64,000 nt of DNA from Desulfobacteraceae bacterium (GCA_014237465.1 JABZFM010000012.1:34361-98360); one strand, 5' to 3'; counted from the stretch's first letter, positions 27,447 through 36,705 are shown. The notes: generated by a model not told the origin, from the sequence alone. Made by a program: numbers and translations.

Positions 27447-28832
27447 ATGTATCGAAAACAATACCACATATTTTTTGTCGGAATCGGTGGAATCGGAATG
27501 AGCGGTATTGCCGAATTGCTGCTGAACCTGGGTTACCGCGTTTCCGGTTCCGATATCGCCATGTCTGATGTGACCGAACGGCTGGAAACACTGGGCGGAA
27601 AAATATTTAACGGTCATCATGCGGATCATATCAAAGATGTGGATGTCGTGGTGACGTCATCGGCCATTTTGCAGGAAAACCCTGAAGTTCTTGCCGCACT
27701 GGAAGCTTCCGTGCCTGTCATTCCGAGAGCGGAAATGCTGGCCGAACTGATGCGTCTGAAATACAGCATTGCCGTGGCCGGCGCCCATGGAAAAACATCC
27801 ACCACCTCAATTCTTGCAAGCGTTCTTGCCGAAGGGGGGCTTGATCCCACAGTGGTTATCGGTGGTAAATTGAAAAGTATCAACACCAACGCGGTTTTGG
27901 GAGAAGGTGATTTTATTGTCGCGGAAGCGGATGAAAGTGACGGGTCGTTTTTAAAGTTTTCCCCGACAATTGCGGTGGTGACTAATATTGATCTTGAACA
28001 TATTGATTTTTATAAAAATATCGAAAATATTAAATCTGTCTTTCTGAGTTTTATTGACCGCATCCCGTTTTACGGGCTGGCTGTCCTGTGCCTGGATAAC
28101 GAGGCAGTCCAGGAAATTATTCCGAAAATAAAAAAACGGTTTGTCACCTACGGATTAAGCGCCCAGGCGGATATTCAGGCCCGTGATGTTGAGTTTGACG
28201 GGATGCAGAGCCGTTTTAAAGTATTTCGTAATGATGCGTCTTTCGGAGAGGTTGAATTGAATCTGCCGGGAATCCATAATGTTTACAATGCACTGGCAAC
28301 GATTTCAGTGGGATTTGAACTGGATATTCCTTTTAAGAAGATTCAATATGCGCTGGAGCATTTGCAGGGAGTGGCCCGGCGGTTGGAAGTCAAGGGGGAT
28401 ATCGCCGGTATCAAAGTGTTGGATGATTATGGGCATCATCCCACGGAAATCAAAATCACCCTTGACGCCATACGAAAAAGCTGGCCCGGTCGACGGCTGA
28501 TCGTAATTTTTCAGGCCCACCGGTATTCCCGGACAAAGGCATTGTATGATGAATTTACCCGGGCATTTTACCAGTCGGATTTTTTGATCCTGCTGCCGGT
28601 TTATGCTGCCGGCGAAAACCGGATCGAAGGGATTGACAATGTGATGTTGTGTGAAGGCATTAAGAGTCACGGACACAAGGAAGTAAAGCATTTCAATGAA
28701 ACGACGGCAGCGGTTGATTATCTGGCCGGGGTTGTCAGAAAAGGGGATTTGGTGCTGACACTCGGCGCAGGAGATGTCTGGAAAGCCGGGGAATCACTGA
28801 TTAAAAAGCTTGATAGTGAAAGTTTTGAATAA
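27447..28832 (+). CDS. murC: UDP-MurNAc:L-alanine ligase MurC
   Basis: The 461-aa Mur ligase has an N-terminal Rossmann loop FVGIGGIGMSGIAELL, the ATP loop AVAGAHGKTSTTSILA near residue 110, EADESDGSF, NIDLEHIDFY and DDYGHHPTEI, all MurC-specific. It catalyses the first amino acid addition to UDP-MurNAc. It is followed by a 142-bp hairpin repeat that separates it from murB, the only substantial interruption inside the cluster. Confidence 0.96.
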   Translation: MYRKQYHIFFVGIGGIGMSGIAELLLNLGYRVSGSDIAMSDVTERLETLGGKIFNGHHADHIKDVDVVVTSSAILQENPEVLAALEASVPVIPRAEMLAELMRLKYSIAVAGAHGKTSTTSILASVLAEGGLDPTVVIGGKLKSINTNAVLGEGDFIVAEADESDGSFLKFSPTIAVVTNIDLEHIDFYKNIENIKSVFLSFIDRIPFYGLAVLCLDNEAVQEIIPKIKKRFVTYGLSAQADIQARDVEFDGMQSRFKVFRNDASFGEVELNLPGIHNVYNALATISVGFELDIPFKKIQYALEHLQGVARRLEVKGDIAGIKVLDDYGHHPTEIKITLDAIRKSWPGRRLIVIFQAHRYSRTKALYDEFTRAFYQSDFLILLPVYAAGENRIEGIDNVMLCEGIKSHGHKEVKHFNETTAAVDYLAGVVRKGDLVLTLGAGDVWKAGESLIKKLDSESFE

Positions 28833-28846
28833 ACTATCAGGATGCT

Positions 28847-28988
28847 AGTGTCTGAACGAAAATCTGAAAATTTTTTTAAGTTCAAGGCGGGTGAAAATTT
28901 TAACCGGAGGAATGCAAAGAGTATTTTGAGGATTAAAATTTGAGCCCAACGCCGAAATTGAAAAAATTAGCGGTTTTCGGGCGGCACT
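28847..28988. repeat. Hairpin-forming interspersed repeat between murC and murB
   Basis: The 142-bp element has terminal inverted repeats: left AGTGTCTGAACGAAAATC at 28847-28864, right GGTTTTCGGGCGGCACT at about 28972-28988, and internal pairing continues (TTCAAGGCG against CGCCGAAATTG). It fills the gap between murC and murB. It has no coding potential and looks like a MITE/REP-type element. Confidence 0.65.
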
Positions 28989-28994
28989 AATAAA

Positions 28995-29948
28995 ATGTTT
29001 TTAGCAGGTGCTATGGCGATACAATCAGAGCTTAAAAAACAATTAAAGAACCGATTTTTCGATCGGGTCCGGTTTGATGAACCGATGGCACCCCATACCA
29101 GTTTTCGTGTCGGCGGGCCGGCAGATGCATACGTAACGGCAACTGATGAAAATGAAATGACTTATCTGATCAAGTGGGTGAAAGAAAATAATCTGCCGTT
29201 TTTTATCATCGGCGGGGGAACCAACCTGCTGGTTAAAGATCAGGGGATTCGAGGTGTTGTGATTTCCATGGCGGATGGTCTGGTAAAGATTTCACAGCAC
29301 GGCGCAACAGTGCTTTCAGCGATGGCGGGCGCCAGTTTAAGCGCTCTTTGCCGTTTTGCAATTAATCACGGCCTTTCCGGGTTAAATTTCGCATTGGGAA
29401 TTCCGGGGACTGTCGGCGGCGCCATCCGCATGAATGCCGGGGCCTGGAAAGGTGATATGAGCGATGTGCTGGATAGCATCCGGATTATTCTCCCGGACGG
29501 CAGCATTGAATCTGTGGATAAAACAGGGTTAACGTTTTCATATCGTTCCCTTTCATTTGCAGCGGAAAACCGCAGGGACCTATCATCCTGCGTGATTATA
29601 GAAGGGAGGTTTTTACTTTCACATCAGCGTCCGGAATTCTTAAAAGCAAAAGCGGACTCATTGTTAAACGCCCGGAAAAAATCACAGCCCACCGGGTTTG
29701 CTTCGGCCGGATGTTTTTTCAAGAATCCGGATAACCGGGAATCAGCGGGAAAGCTGATTGATCTTGCCGGGGGAAAAAACCTACGGGTGGGTGATGCGGA
29801 AGTTTCCACAAAACATGCAAATTTCATCGTCAATCGGGGCAGGGCGACCGCCGAAGATATTCTTCGGTTAATGAATATCGTTCAGGAAGCGGTTTTTAAA
29901 AAATTCAACATCATGCTGGAGCCGGAAGTTAAAATTGTTGGGGATTAA
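28995..29948 (+). CDS. murB: UDP-N-acetylenolpyruvoylglucosamine reductase MurB
   Basis: The 317-aa FAD enzyme reduces UDP-GlcNAc-enolpyruvate to UDP-MurNAc with NADPH. Motifs: TSFRVGGPADAYV, IIGGGTNLLVKDQGIRGVVI (FAD PP loop), GIPGTVGGAIRMNAGAW, catalytic Ser in ASAGCFFKNP and the late Glu in LEPEVKIVG. The start is uncertain: ATG 28995 abuts the upstream repeat, while ATG 29013 (MAIQSELKK) has AGGTG close in front. It overlaps the probable ftsQ start. Confidence 0.95.
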   Translation: MFLAGAMAIQSELKKQLKNRFFDRVRFDEPMAPHTSFRVGGPADAYVTATDENEMTYLIKWVKENNLPFFIIGGGTNLLVKDQGIRGVVISMADGLVKISQHGATVLSAMAGASLSALCRFAINHGLSGLNFALGIPGTVGGAIRMNAGAWKGDMSDVLDSIRIILPDGSIESVDKTGLTFSYRSLSFAAENRRDLSSCVIIEGRFLLSHQRPEFLKAKADSLLNARKKSQPTGFASAGCFFKNPDNRESAGKLIDLAGGKNLRVGDAEVSTKHANFIVNRGRATAEDILRLMNIVQEAVFKKFNIMLEPEVKIVGD

Positions 29949-30795
29949 TCAACCAAGACAGAATCGGTATAAAAAGAGAAAGCCTGTTAAAAATCGTGTC
30001 ATGACGATTAAACAGAGCATCCGCATTTTTTTTAAAAGCACATTTCTGGCGCTCATGATCGTCGGAATGAGCCTGGTGTTTATCTTTATCCATGATGTTT
30101 TAACCCAGTGTGATTACTTCAAAGCAGAAACGATAACTGTGGAAGGGGGGCAGCGGATGACCCCGGATCAGATTCTTAAAACAGCTGATATTGAGGAGGG
30201 GGTCAACCTCGTGTCCCTGAACCTGAAGACTGTCAGAAAAAGACTGCTTGCGCATCCCTGGATTGCCGAGGCAGATATCCGCAGAATATTTCCGGGGAGA
30301 GTCGCTATCCGTATCAGGGAACAGGAACCATTGGCCGTTCTTGATTTCGGCAAACAGTTTTTGATCAACAGTGACGGGGTCATTTTTAAAGAGGCGCAGG
30401 CATCCGAGATTAACGGTATGCCGGTAATGACCGGAATTGAATATTCCGACTGGAAAACATTGGAAACACCGGGAACGCTGGTATTTGTTTCGGTGCTTGA
30501 AATATTGAACATCGGGAGATCCTCAGAGACGATTCTGCCGAATACGCTTATAAAAAATATTAATGTTGATCGAGAAATTGGATTGACTCTTGAAATGGAT
30601 GGTCCGGTGAGAATGGTGAAGCTTGGCTACGGAAATTATCGGAAAAAATACAGTCGGCTGGAAAAGATTTTCCATTACATTGAGCAAAATGAGAATATCG
30701 AATTCATCGATAAAATTGATCTGAGAAATCCGGACCATATCGTCGCAAGACCGGGAAATGAGAGATTGTCCGAGAAGGATAAAAAGGAGGTTTAA
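29935..30795 (+). CDS. ftsQ: Cell division protein FtsQ
   Basis: The 286-aa bitopic protein has a very basic cytoplasmic N-terminus (NRYKKRKPVKNR), one membrane helix (about 40-60, FLALMIVGMSLVFIFI), a POTRA domain (FKAETITVEGGQRMTPDQIL...HPWIAEADIRRIFPGRVAIRI) and the FtsQ beta domain. It scaffolds FtsB/FtsL at the divisome. TTG 29935 (or TTG 29938) includes the basic segment; a shorter product from GTG 29998 or ATG 30001 is possible. No ddl gene lies between murB and ftsQ, unlike in E. coli. Confidence 0.88.
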   Translation: MLGINQPRQNRYKKRKPVKNRVMTIKQSIRIFFKSTFLALMIVGMSLVFIFIHDVLTQCDYFKAETITVEGGQRMTPDQILKTADIEEGVNLVSLNLKTVRKRLLAHPWIAEADIRRIFPGRVAIRIREQEPLAVLDFGKQFLINSDGVIFKEAQASEINGMPVMTGIEYSDWKTLETPGTLVFVSVLEILNIGRSSETILPNTLIKNINVDREIGLTLEMDGPVRMVKLGYGNYRKKYSRLEKIFHYIEQNENIEFIDKIDLRNPDHIVARPGNERLSEKDKKEV

Positions 30796-30796
30796 C

Positions 30797-32023
30797 GTGA
30801 AAAACCATGAAGAAATTATTGTGGGACTGGATATCGGTACAACAAAGATCTGTGCCGTTGTCGCGGAATTATCGGACAATAACGTCAATATTATCGGGAT
30901 CGGCACTCATCCGTCGGTGGGTCTGCGTAAGGGCGTAGTGGTTAATATTGAGTCAACGGTTGAATCGATAAACAGGTCCGTCAGGGAGGCCGAAATGATG
31001 GCCGGGTGTGAAATTTCATCGGTTTATGCCGGCATCGCCGGGGGACACATCACCGGCTTTAACAGTAACGGCATTATCGCGATCAAGGGCGATGAAATTA
31101 CCCCGGCAGATGTGGACCGGGTGGTGGAGGCGGCACGGGCGGTTGCCATACCCATGGACCGGGAAGTCATTCATGTGCTGCCTCAGGAATTTATTGTGGA
31201 CGGTGAACCGGGCATTCATAACCCGGTCGGAATGGCCGGCGTCAGGCTTGAAGCAAGAATCCACATTGTAACCGGCGCAGTGACATCCGCACAGAATATA
31301 ATTAAGTGCGGGCACAAGGCGGGCCTGGATATTTGCGACATTATTCTGGAACCCATCGCATCCAGTGAAACGGTGATGAGTGCAGAAGAAAAGGAGATCG
31401 GCACGGGGATTATTGACATTGGCGGCGGCACTACTGATCTGGCGATTTTTGCCGGAAATAACATAAAACATACATTCGTCTTATCCCTTGGCGGCAATAA
31501 CATGACCAATGATATTTCCGTCGGGCTGCGGACGCCGATGGCTGAGGCTGAAAAGATTAAATTAAAGTATGGTACCTGCGTGGCGGATAAGGTCAAAAAT
31601 GATGAAACCATCGAGATATCGGATATCAGCGGACGCGGTGCGCGTAAGCTTCCCCGGCAGATCCTGGCGGAAATTCTGGAGCCTCGGGTGGAGGAGATAT
31701 TTACGTTGATGAAAAGGGAAATCCATCGTGCCGGGATGAAGGATTATGTGTCTTCCGGAATTATCCTTACCGGGGGCGCTTCTCTTCTGGATGGTATGTC
31801 GGACATTGCGGAATCGGTGTTCGAGCTTCCGGTCAGGCTGGGAACTCCCCAGGGAATCAGTGGTCTGGTGGATGTCGTGAATAGCCCTATGTATGCCACC
31901 GGTGTCGGGCTTGTGTTGTATGGGGCGAAACATCAGTCGAAAAAGAAATTCAGAATACGTGATGCCAATATTTTTAACAGAATAATGACCCAGATGAAAA
32001 CCTGGTTTAAGGAAATAATTTAG
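30797..32023 (+). CDS. ftsA: Cell division protein FtsA
   Basis: The 408-aa actin-like protein tethers FtsZ to the membrane. Motifs: VGLDIGTTKICAVVAE (phosphate 1), the SHS2 (1C) domain region with GGHITGFNSNGI, IIDIGGGTTDLAIF (phosphate 2), LTGGASLLDGM (adenosine) and a C-terminal amphipathic helix MTQMKTWFKEII for membrane targeting. GTG 30797 is chosen because AAGGAGG ends 7 bp before it and the alignment begins here; the upstream in-frame ATG lies inside ftsQ. Confidence 0.96.
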   Translation: MKNHEEIIVGLDIGTTKICAVVAELSDNNVNIIGIGTHPSVGLRKGVVVNIESTVESINRSVREAEMMAGCEISSVYAGIAGGHITGFNSNGIIAIKGDEITPADVDRVVEAARAVAIPMDREVIHVLPQEFIVDGEPGIHNPVGMAGVRLEARIHIVTGAVTSAQNIIKCGHKAGLDICDIILEPIASSETVMSAEEKEIGTGIIDIGGGTTDLAIFAGNNIKHTFVLSLGGNNMTNDISVGLRTPMAEAEKIKLKYGTCVADKVKNDETIEISDISGRGARKLPRQILAEILEPRVEEIFTLMKREIHRAGMKDYVSSGIILTGGASLLDGMSDIAESVFELPVRLGTPQGISGLVDVVNSPMYATGVGLVLYGAKHQSKKKFRIRDANIFNRIMTQMKTWFKEII

Positions 32024-32088
32024 GCAGAGTTATATTAAGGAAGGTTTTAAAAGAATAACCAAAAACACGCAGACAAGGAGGCGGGAGT

Positions 32089-33333
32089 ATGGATTTTACT
32101 TATGTAGAGACAGAAAGTTCGGCAAAAATCAAGGTTATCGGTGTCGGCGGCGGGGGTTGCAATGCAGTAAACAACATGATTGATTCAAACCTCCAGGGAG
32201 TTCAGTTTATTGTTGCCAATACGGATGCCCAGACACTGGCTTATGCAAAAGCAACCACAAGGATTCAGCTGGGCGAAGCATTGACTGAAGGTCTGGGTGC
32301 GGGAGCGGATCCGAATGTCGGAAGGGATGCGGCGCTTGAATCAGCCGATATTTTAAGAGAAGCATTGGCGGACAGTCACATGGTGTTTATTGCCGCCGGC
32401 CTCGGCGGTGGAACCGGAACCGGGGCAGCACCGGTAATCGCGGAAATCTGCAAGGAACTTGGGGCATTAACCGTGGCGGTGGTCACAAAACCGTTTGCTT
32501 TTGAAGCCAAAAAAAGAAGCAAGCAGGCTGAGGAAGGGATCAACCGGTTAAAGGAAATGGCCGATACGGTGATCACAATACCCAACGACCGTTTAAGGGG
32601 GTTGGCATCCAGAAAGTCGACATTGATCGATATGTTTAAACGGGCAGACGAGATATTGAATCATTCGGTAAAAGGAATTACAGACCTTATTCTGCGTCCC
32701 GGACTCATTAACCTTGACTTTGCGGATGTCAAGGCCACCATGTCCAAGGCCGGTATGGCGATTATGGGAATCGGCGTTTCAAGTGGTGAGAACCGGGCCA
32801 TTGAGGCAGCGGAAAGAGCTATTTCCCACCCGCTGCTTGAAGACAATTCAATTGTGGGCGCACGGGGAGTGCTTATGAACATCACCTGTAATTCGGAGTT
32901 GACCATGGAGGAAACCATTGAAGCGTCCGAAAGAATTTATAATGAAATCGGTGATGATGACGTTGAAATCATCTGGGGTACAGCGGTTGATGAAAGTCTC
33001 GCCGATGAGCTGCGGGTAACGGTTATTGCCACCGGTATCGGGGACGGAAAGTCTCAGATGCCAAGGCCGCGGTCATCCTTCCGGGATGTTTCCCGGCCTG
33101 AGGTGACAAGGGGCGTTGTCCGGAATCCGACCCCGGAAGAGTTGAAAAATTTTGACGAGGAACTGGTGCGGCCGGCGTATATTCGAAAAAAAGAAGAAGC
33201 CAAGGATCGAAAGATTGATCCGGGGTCTCGCAAAGTAAAGAAAATTAATAAATTTAAAAATGATAAAGCCGCTAAAAGCGAACCTTATGTTGACTACGAA
33301 ATCCCGACATTTTTAAGGCGAAAAGCGGATTAA
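32089..33333 (+). CDS. ftsZ: Cell division GTPase FtsZ
   Basis: The 414-aa tubulin homologue forms the Z ring. The nucleotide motif GGGTGTG lies at 106-112 after GVGGGGCNAVNNM; the T7 catalytic loop is NLDFADVKA. A variable linker (about 320-400, rich in Lys/Arg/Glu) is followed by the conserved C-terminal peptide YEIPTFLRRKAD, which binds FtsA. AAGGAGGCGGGAGT precedes the ATG. Last gene of the dcw cluster, with a strong terminator downstream. Confidence 0.98.
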   Translation: MDFTYVETESSAKIKVIGVGGGGCNAVNNMIDSNLQGVQFIVANTDAQTLAYAKATTRIQLGEALTEGLGAGADPNVGRDAALESADILREALADSHMVFIAAGLGGGTGTGAAPVIAEICKELGALTVAVVTKPFAFEAKKRSKQAEEGINRLKEMADTVITIPNDRLRGLASRKSTLIDMFKRADEILNHSVKGITDLILRPGLINLDFADVKATMSKAGMAIMGIGVSSGENRAIEAAERAISHPLLEDNSIVGARGVLMNITCNSELTMEETIEASERIYNEIGDDDVEIIWGTAVDESLADELRVTVIATGIGDGKSQMPRPRSSFRDVSRPEVTRGVVRNPTPEELKNFDEELVRPAYIRKKEEAKDRKIDPGSRKVKKINKFKNDKAAKSEPYVDYEIPTFLRRKAD

Positions 33334-33409
33334 AGACAGTCAATAGAATTTATCAAAAATAATTCTCCTTGTATCGTGTAAAAAGAAGATGGTATGAATA
33401 TTGCCATCG

Positions 33410-33441
33410 AAAAAGGCCGGGTTCTCCAACCCGGCCTTTTT
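33410..33441 (+). terminator. Intrinsic terminator of the dcw operon
   Basis: A perfect 14-bp stem (AAAAAGGCCGGGTT, loop CTCC, AACCCGGCCTTTTT) ends in a T run, 77 bp after the ftsZ stop. Confidence 0.92.
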
Positions 33442-33713
33442 AAAAGGTATTATTAAAAGGATACCTGTTTGGGTGAATAAAAATGTCATATAAATATCTT
33501 GACAAAAATCATGTAAAATAATAGTTAAATTTTTTTTAAAATCTAAATTTATATAAAATGTTAGAGTGGTTGGTATTTTTTTATGTGTTGATGTCCCTAA
33601 TGCGTGAAAGGCAAAGGGCTGCTTAAAAATAGATTAACCGACGATGCCTTATTTTTTGAGTGCACAATCGGTTGTGTATAAGTATCGGGCCCAATTGAAA
33701 GGAATCTCAATAG
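33442..33713 (+). promoter_or_regulatory. Upstream region of the cytochrome c/rnf cluster
   Basis: No gene is visible. TTGACA at 33499-33504 is a perfect -35; at 17-bp spacing the -10 is only TAGTTA (33522-33527), so a promoter here is plausible but weak or activator-dependent. The region is AT-rich. GAAAGGAATCTC gives the ribosome-binding site of the cytochrome gene. Confidence 0.4.
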
Positions 33714-34355
33714 ATGTCTTCAAAGAATGAACTTAAACTCGTTTATGTCCTTGCGATTATCTGTTTGATCGTCGGAGTGCTTTGTTACAGTTCCCTTCCT
33801 GCGAAATCGCCTGAGTCTCCCGTGCGGTTGATGTTTAAGACAGTCGGAGGAAATGTTTTGTTTGACCATCAGACCCATAGTGATGCGTATGGATTAAACT
33901 GTATGGACTGTCATCATGCCCATGATGAAGGCAATGCGGATGCGCCGGGTTCATGCGGCAGTTGCCACCAGTCCGACAGCGAATACATCCCGGTTTTCGG
34001 GGAAAACGGCACATTCGACCATGATGTTCACAGCATGGATTTGGGGCTTTCCTGCAATGACTGCCATCATAATTATTATGAAGAAGATGGTGGCGAACCG
34101 CAGTTATGCAGTGACTGTCATGAACCCGGTGTTGAAGATGATTTCATGCTGGGACGTGTGCAGGCATTTCATAAACAGTGTATCGGCTGTCATGAAGATT
34201 CCGGTGTAACGCCCGGGCAGGAAGACTGTGCAAGCTGTCATGCACCACGAAAAAGAACTGAAGCGTTTCATGAACAGTGCATCAACTGCCATGAAGATTT
34301 CGGTGTCGGTCCGTCCGGTGCTGACTCAGACTGTAAAAAATGTCATGGTTTTTAA
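33714..34355 (+). CDS. Octahaem cytochrome c (class III/c3-type), Rnf-associated
   Basis: The 213-aa protein has an N-terminal hydrophobic signal/anchor (about 8-28, LVYVLAIICLIVGVLCYSSL) and eight CxxCH haem-binding motifs: CMDCH, CGSCH, CNDCH, CSDCH, CIGCH, CASCH, CINCH and CKKCH. Extra His residues (FDHQTH, FDHDVH, EAFHEQ) can act as distal ligands, so bis-His low-potential haems are expected. It would face the periplasm. Multihaem cytochromes next to rnfC are known in sulfate reducers, and MmcA plays this role beside Rnf in Methanosarcina; an electron-transfer link with Rnf is inferred from position. Confidence 0.9.
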   Translation: MSSKNELKLVYVLAIICLIVGVLCYSSLPAKSPESPVRLMFKTVGGNVLFDHQTHSDAYGLNCMDCHHAHDEGNADAPGSCGSCHQSDSEYIPVFGENGTFDHDVHSMDLGLSCNDCHHNYYEEDGGEPQLCSDCHEPGVEDDFMLGRVQAFHKQCIGCHEDSGVTPGQEDCASCHAPRKRTEAFHEQCINCHEDFGVGPSGADSDCKKCHGF

Positions 34356-34444
34356 AAAGCTTATTTTATAGTCAAAAAGACGGAAGATTCTCAAATTTTT
34401 GAGGAATTAAATTAATTATAAGTCAAGCAGTTATAGGTTGATCC

Positions 34445-35752
34445 ATGATTAAAAGATCATTCTTCGGACTCGTAAAACCGAAACTACAATATGAAATTAT
34501 TGATGAAGCACAGGCAGAACCGGTCAGTATAAAAACATCGAAACAGATAATGCTTTACATTGATCAGTCAGTTGATCCGTCATTGGAAAATGCCGGGGAA
34601 AATGCCGGAAATGTTTTGCTCAAAACCGGTGATCAGGTTAAAACCGGACAAAAAATCGCCATGACGGATGATGCCGCCGATTATCTCCTTTCCAGCCAGT
34701 CCGGACAGATATCAAAAATTTCCACATTTGTCGGTATCATGGGGAAAAATTATACTTCGGTGACCATTGATGTGGATGGTGAATCATCTCAAAACGTTGA
34801 TGAAGGCTTCAAAAATGTTTGCCAGGCACCTTCTCTGGAGAATGCAAGGGAATTTCTGACAGGCCTTCCCGGACAACCGGATTTTAATGTGTTTTTTGAC
34901 TCCGAAAAACCGGTCAAGGCAATTGTTGTGCTTGGGGTTGATGATGACTTGTTGAGCACCACCAATCAATATTTTGTAAAAAACAACATCATCGCCATCA
35001 AAACAGGCGTCGATCTGCTTTGTAAGATTACCGGAATCTCCAATGCGATTCTGATTGTTCCCCAACATCTTGAGCAGGTGGCCGGGTCTTCGGGCGCAGT
35101 CGTCAAAACGGTGGATTCGGAATATCCGTCTGCACACCCGGAGTTGATCATGCGGCATATACTTGCTTCTGAAGATGGAGAATCAAAGTCGAAATCCGGG
35201 ATCGCCTTTTTCAGCGCCGAGGCGGTTTGTGCCATTGGTGCTGCTTATAATACCGGTAAACTTTTTTTGGAAAAGCTTGTTACTTTTGTATCAAAAGACG
35301 GAAATAAACAGCTGGTTTCCGTTCCCATCGGAACCCCGTTACAGGATATTTTAAATGAATTCAATGAAACATTAAATGACGGTGACCGGGTGATTTTAGG
35401 CGGTCCCATGCAAGGGATTTCCGTTTTTTCAGCCGATTATCCTGTTTTACCGGACACGGACACAATCATCATTCAGGATAAAAACCAGATTACGGAACGC
35501 TCTGACATTGCCTGCATCAATTGTGGTGAATGTGTCCGGGTATGTCCGGCAAACATACAGGTCAATCAATTAATTCGATTCCTCGAAGCCGGGCAGTACG
35601 AGGAAGCCGCAGATCAAAATGATCTGTTTTCATGCATTGAATGCGGATTCTGCAGTTATGTTTGCGAATCAAGAATACCTGTTTTTCAGCATATCAAGCT
35701 GGCGAAACATACTCTGGAAAGTATGAAAGCAGCGGAGGAAAGTAATGCATAG
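34445..35752 (+). CDS. rnfC: RnfC subunit, atypical, lacking the NADH/FMN motif
   Basis: The 435-aa protein has an N-terminal barrel-sandwich region (GNVLLKTGDQVKTGQKI), an SLBB-like region (SVPIGTPLQDILNEF, ILGGPMQGI) and two C-terminal 4Fe-4S motifs (CINCGECVRVCP and CIECGFCSYVCE). The usual RnfC glycine-rich NADH/FMN motif (GxGGAxFPTHVK) and the following NGAECEP are absent: the equivalent stretch reads FLTGLPGQPDF and VVLGVDDDLLST. RnfC is normally the NADH-oxidising or NAD+-reducing subunit, so this one may only relay electrons through its clusters. It overlaps rnfD by 8 bp. Confidence 0.85.
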   Translation: MIKRSFFGLVKPKLQYEIIDEAQAEPVSIKTSKQIMLYIDQSVDPSLENAGENAGNVLLKTGDQVKTGQKIAMTDDAADYLLSSQSGQISKISTFVGIMGKNYTSVTIDVDGESSQNVDEGFKNVCQAPSLENAREFLTGLPGQPDFNVFFDSEKPVKAIVVLGVDDDLLSTTNQYFVKNNIIAIKTGVDLLCKITGISNAILIVPQHLEQVAGSSGAVVKTVDSEYPSAHPELIMRHILASEDGESKSKSGIAFFSAEAVCAIGAAYNTGKLFLEKLVTFVSKDGNKQLVSVPIGTPLQDILNEFNETLNDGDRVILGGPMQGISVFSADYPVLPDTDTIIIQDKNQITERSDIACINCGECVRVCPANIQVNQLIRFLEAGQYEEAADQNDLFSCIECGFCSYVCESRIPVFQHIKLAKHTLESMKAAEESNA

Positions 35753-36704
35753 CACTTTAAAACTAACTGTTTCGCATGCCCCGTTCTGGCATAACGGGAG
35801 CAGTATTTCTTCAAAAAGCCGCAACATTCTACTGGCCAGCCTGTTGGCAGTTATACCCGGCTGTTACCAGTATGGTTCGGCTGCAGTCGGGGTCGTCACG
35901 TTATCAATCGCATCCGCCATTTTATGGGAGTTGCTGATCAATTTTATTTCCCGTCGCCCGATATCCGTGGGAGACGGCAATGCCGCTTTAATCGGAATGA
36001 TGTTTGCGATGATGCTGCCGGCAACGACTCCCTGGTGGGCAGTGGTCACCGGAACTTTCTTTGCCGTGGTAATCGGGAAAGAGATTTTCGGTGGTATCGG
36101 TGCCAATCCGTTTAATCCGGCAGTTCTGGCAATGACCATCCTGATGCTGTCCTGGGGGGATTTATTTGATTTTAATGCCGCATTGTTGAACTATCAATTT
36201 GATTTTAATTCAGTATATCCATTGGTACTGTCAAAATCATTCGGCGCGCCGGCGGTCGAATCCCTCCCATTGATGGATCTGTTGCAGGGAAAACAAATCG
36301 GCGGTATTGGATCCACTTTCGGAATCGGTTTGATTCTTGGTGGTGTCTATTTAATGCTCAGGGGGGTTATCCGATGGGAAATTTCGATTTCGTTTCTTGC
36401 CGGAATATTTGCAGCGGCCCTTTGCTTTAATATTTTAAATCCTGAACTTTATGCCGGTCCCGGATTCCATCTATTAACCGGATATACCCTGATCGGTGCC
36501 TTTTTTCTTGCTACTGAAGATTCATCTTCCCCGGTAAATTTTATACCAATGCTGATATATGGACTACTCGGAGGGGCTCTCACTGTTTTGATCCGGAATA
36601 TCGGCACCCATATCGACGGGGTGCTGTATGCTATTTTGATCATAAACCTTGTCAATCCGATTGTAGATAAAATTAGACCCAAAGCGCTTGGAAAGGGTGT
36701 CTAA
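35745..36704 (+). CDS. rnfD: RnfD membrane subunit, without the usual flavinylation motif
   Basis: The 319-aa polytopic NqrB/RnfD-family protein is identified by LPATTPWWAVVTGTFFAVVIGKEIFGG, NPFNPAVLAM and LGGVYLMLRGVIRW. Normal RnfD/NqrB carry a covalent FMN on the last Thr of a (S/T)GAT-P-L motif; here the corresponding segment (about 165-177) reads SFGAPAVESLPLM, with Leu where Thr is expected. If correct, this subunit lacks covalent FMN. It is co-transcribed with rnfC and rnfG. Confidence 0.88.
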   Translation: MHSTLKLTVSHAPFWHNGSSISSKSRNILLASLLAVIPGCYQYGSAAVGVVTLSIASAILWELLINFISRRPISVGDGNAALIGMMFAMMLPATTPWWAVVTGTFFAVVIGKEIFGGIGANPFNPAVLAMTILMLSWGDLFDFNAALLNYQFDFNSVYPLVLSKSFGAPAVESLPLMDLLQGKQIGGIGSTFGIGLILGGVYLMLRGVIRWEISISFLAGIFAAALCFNILNPELYAGPGFHLLTGYTLIGAFFLATEDSSSPVNFIPMLIYGLLGGALTVLIRNIGTHIDGVLYAILIINLVNPIVDKIRPKALGKGV

Positions 36705-36705
36705 C

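Noticed and set aside
34388..34408. Weak hairpin CTCAAA/TTTGAG between the cytochrome gene and rnfC
   Set aside because: The stem is short and AT-rich without a T run; not enough to call a terminator, so cytochrome and rnf may be co-transcribed.
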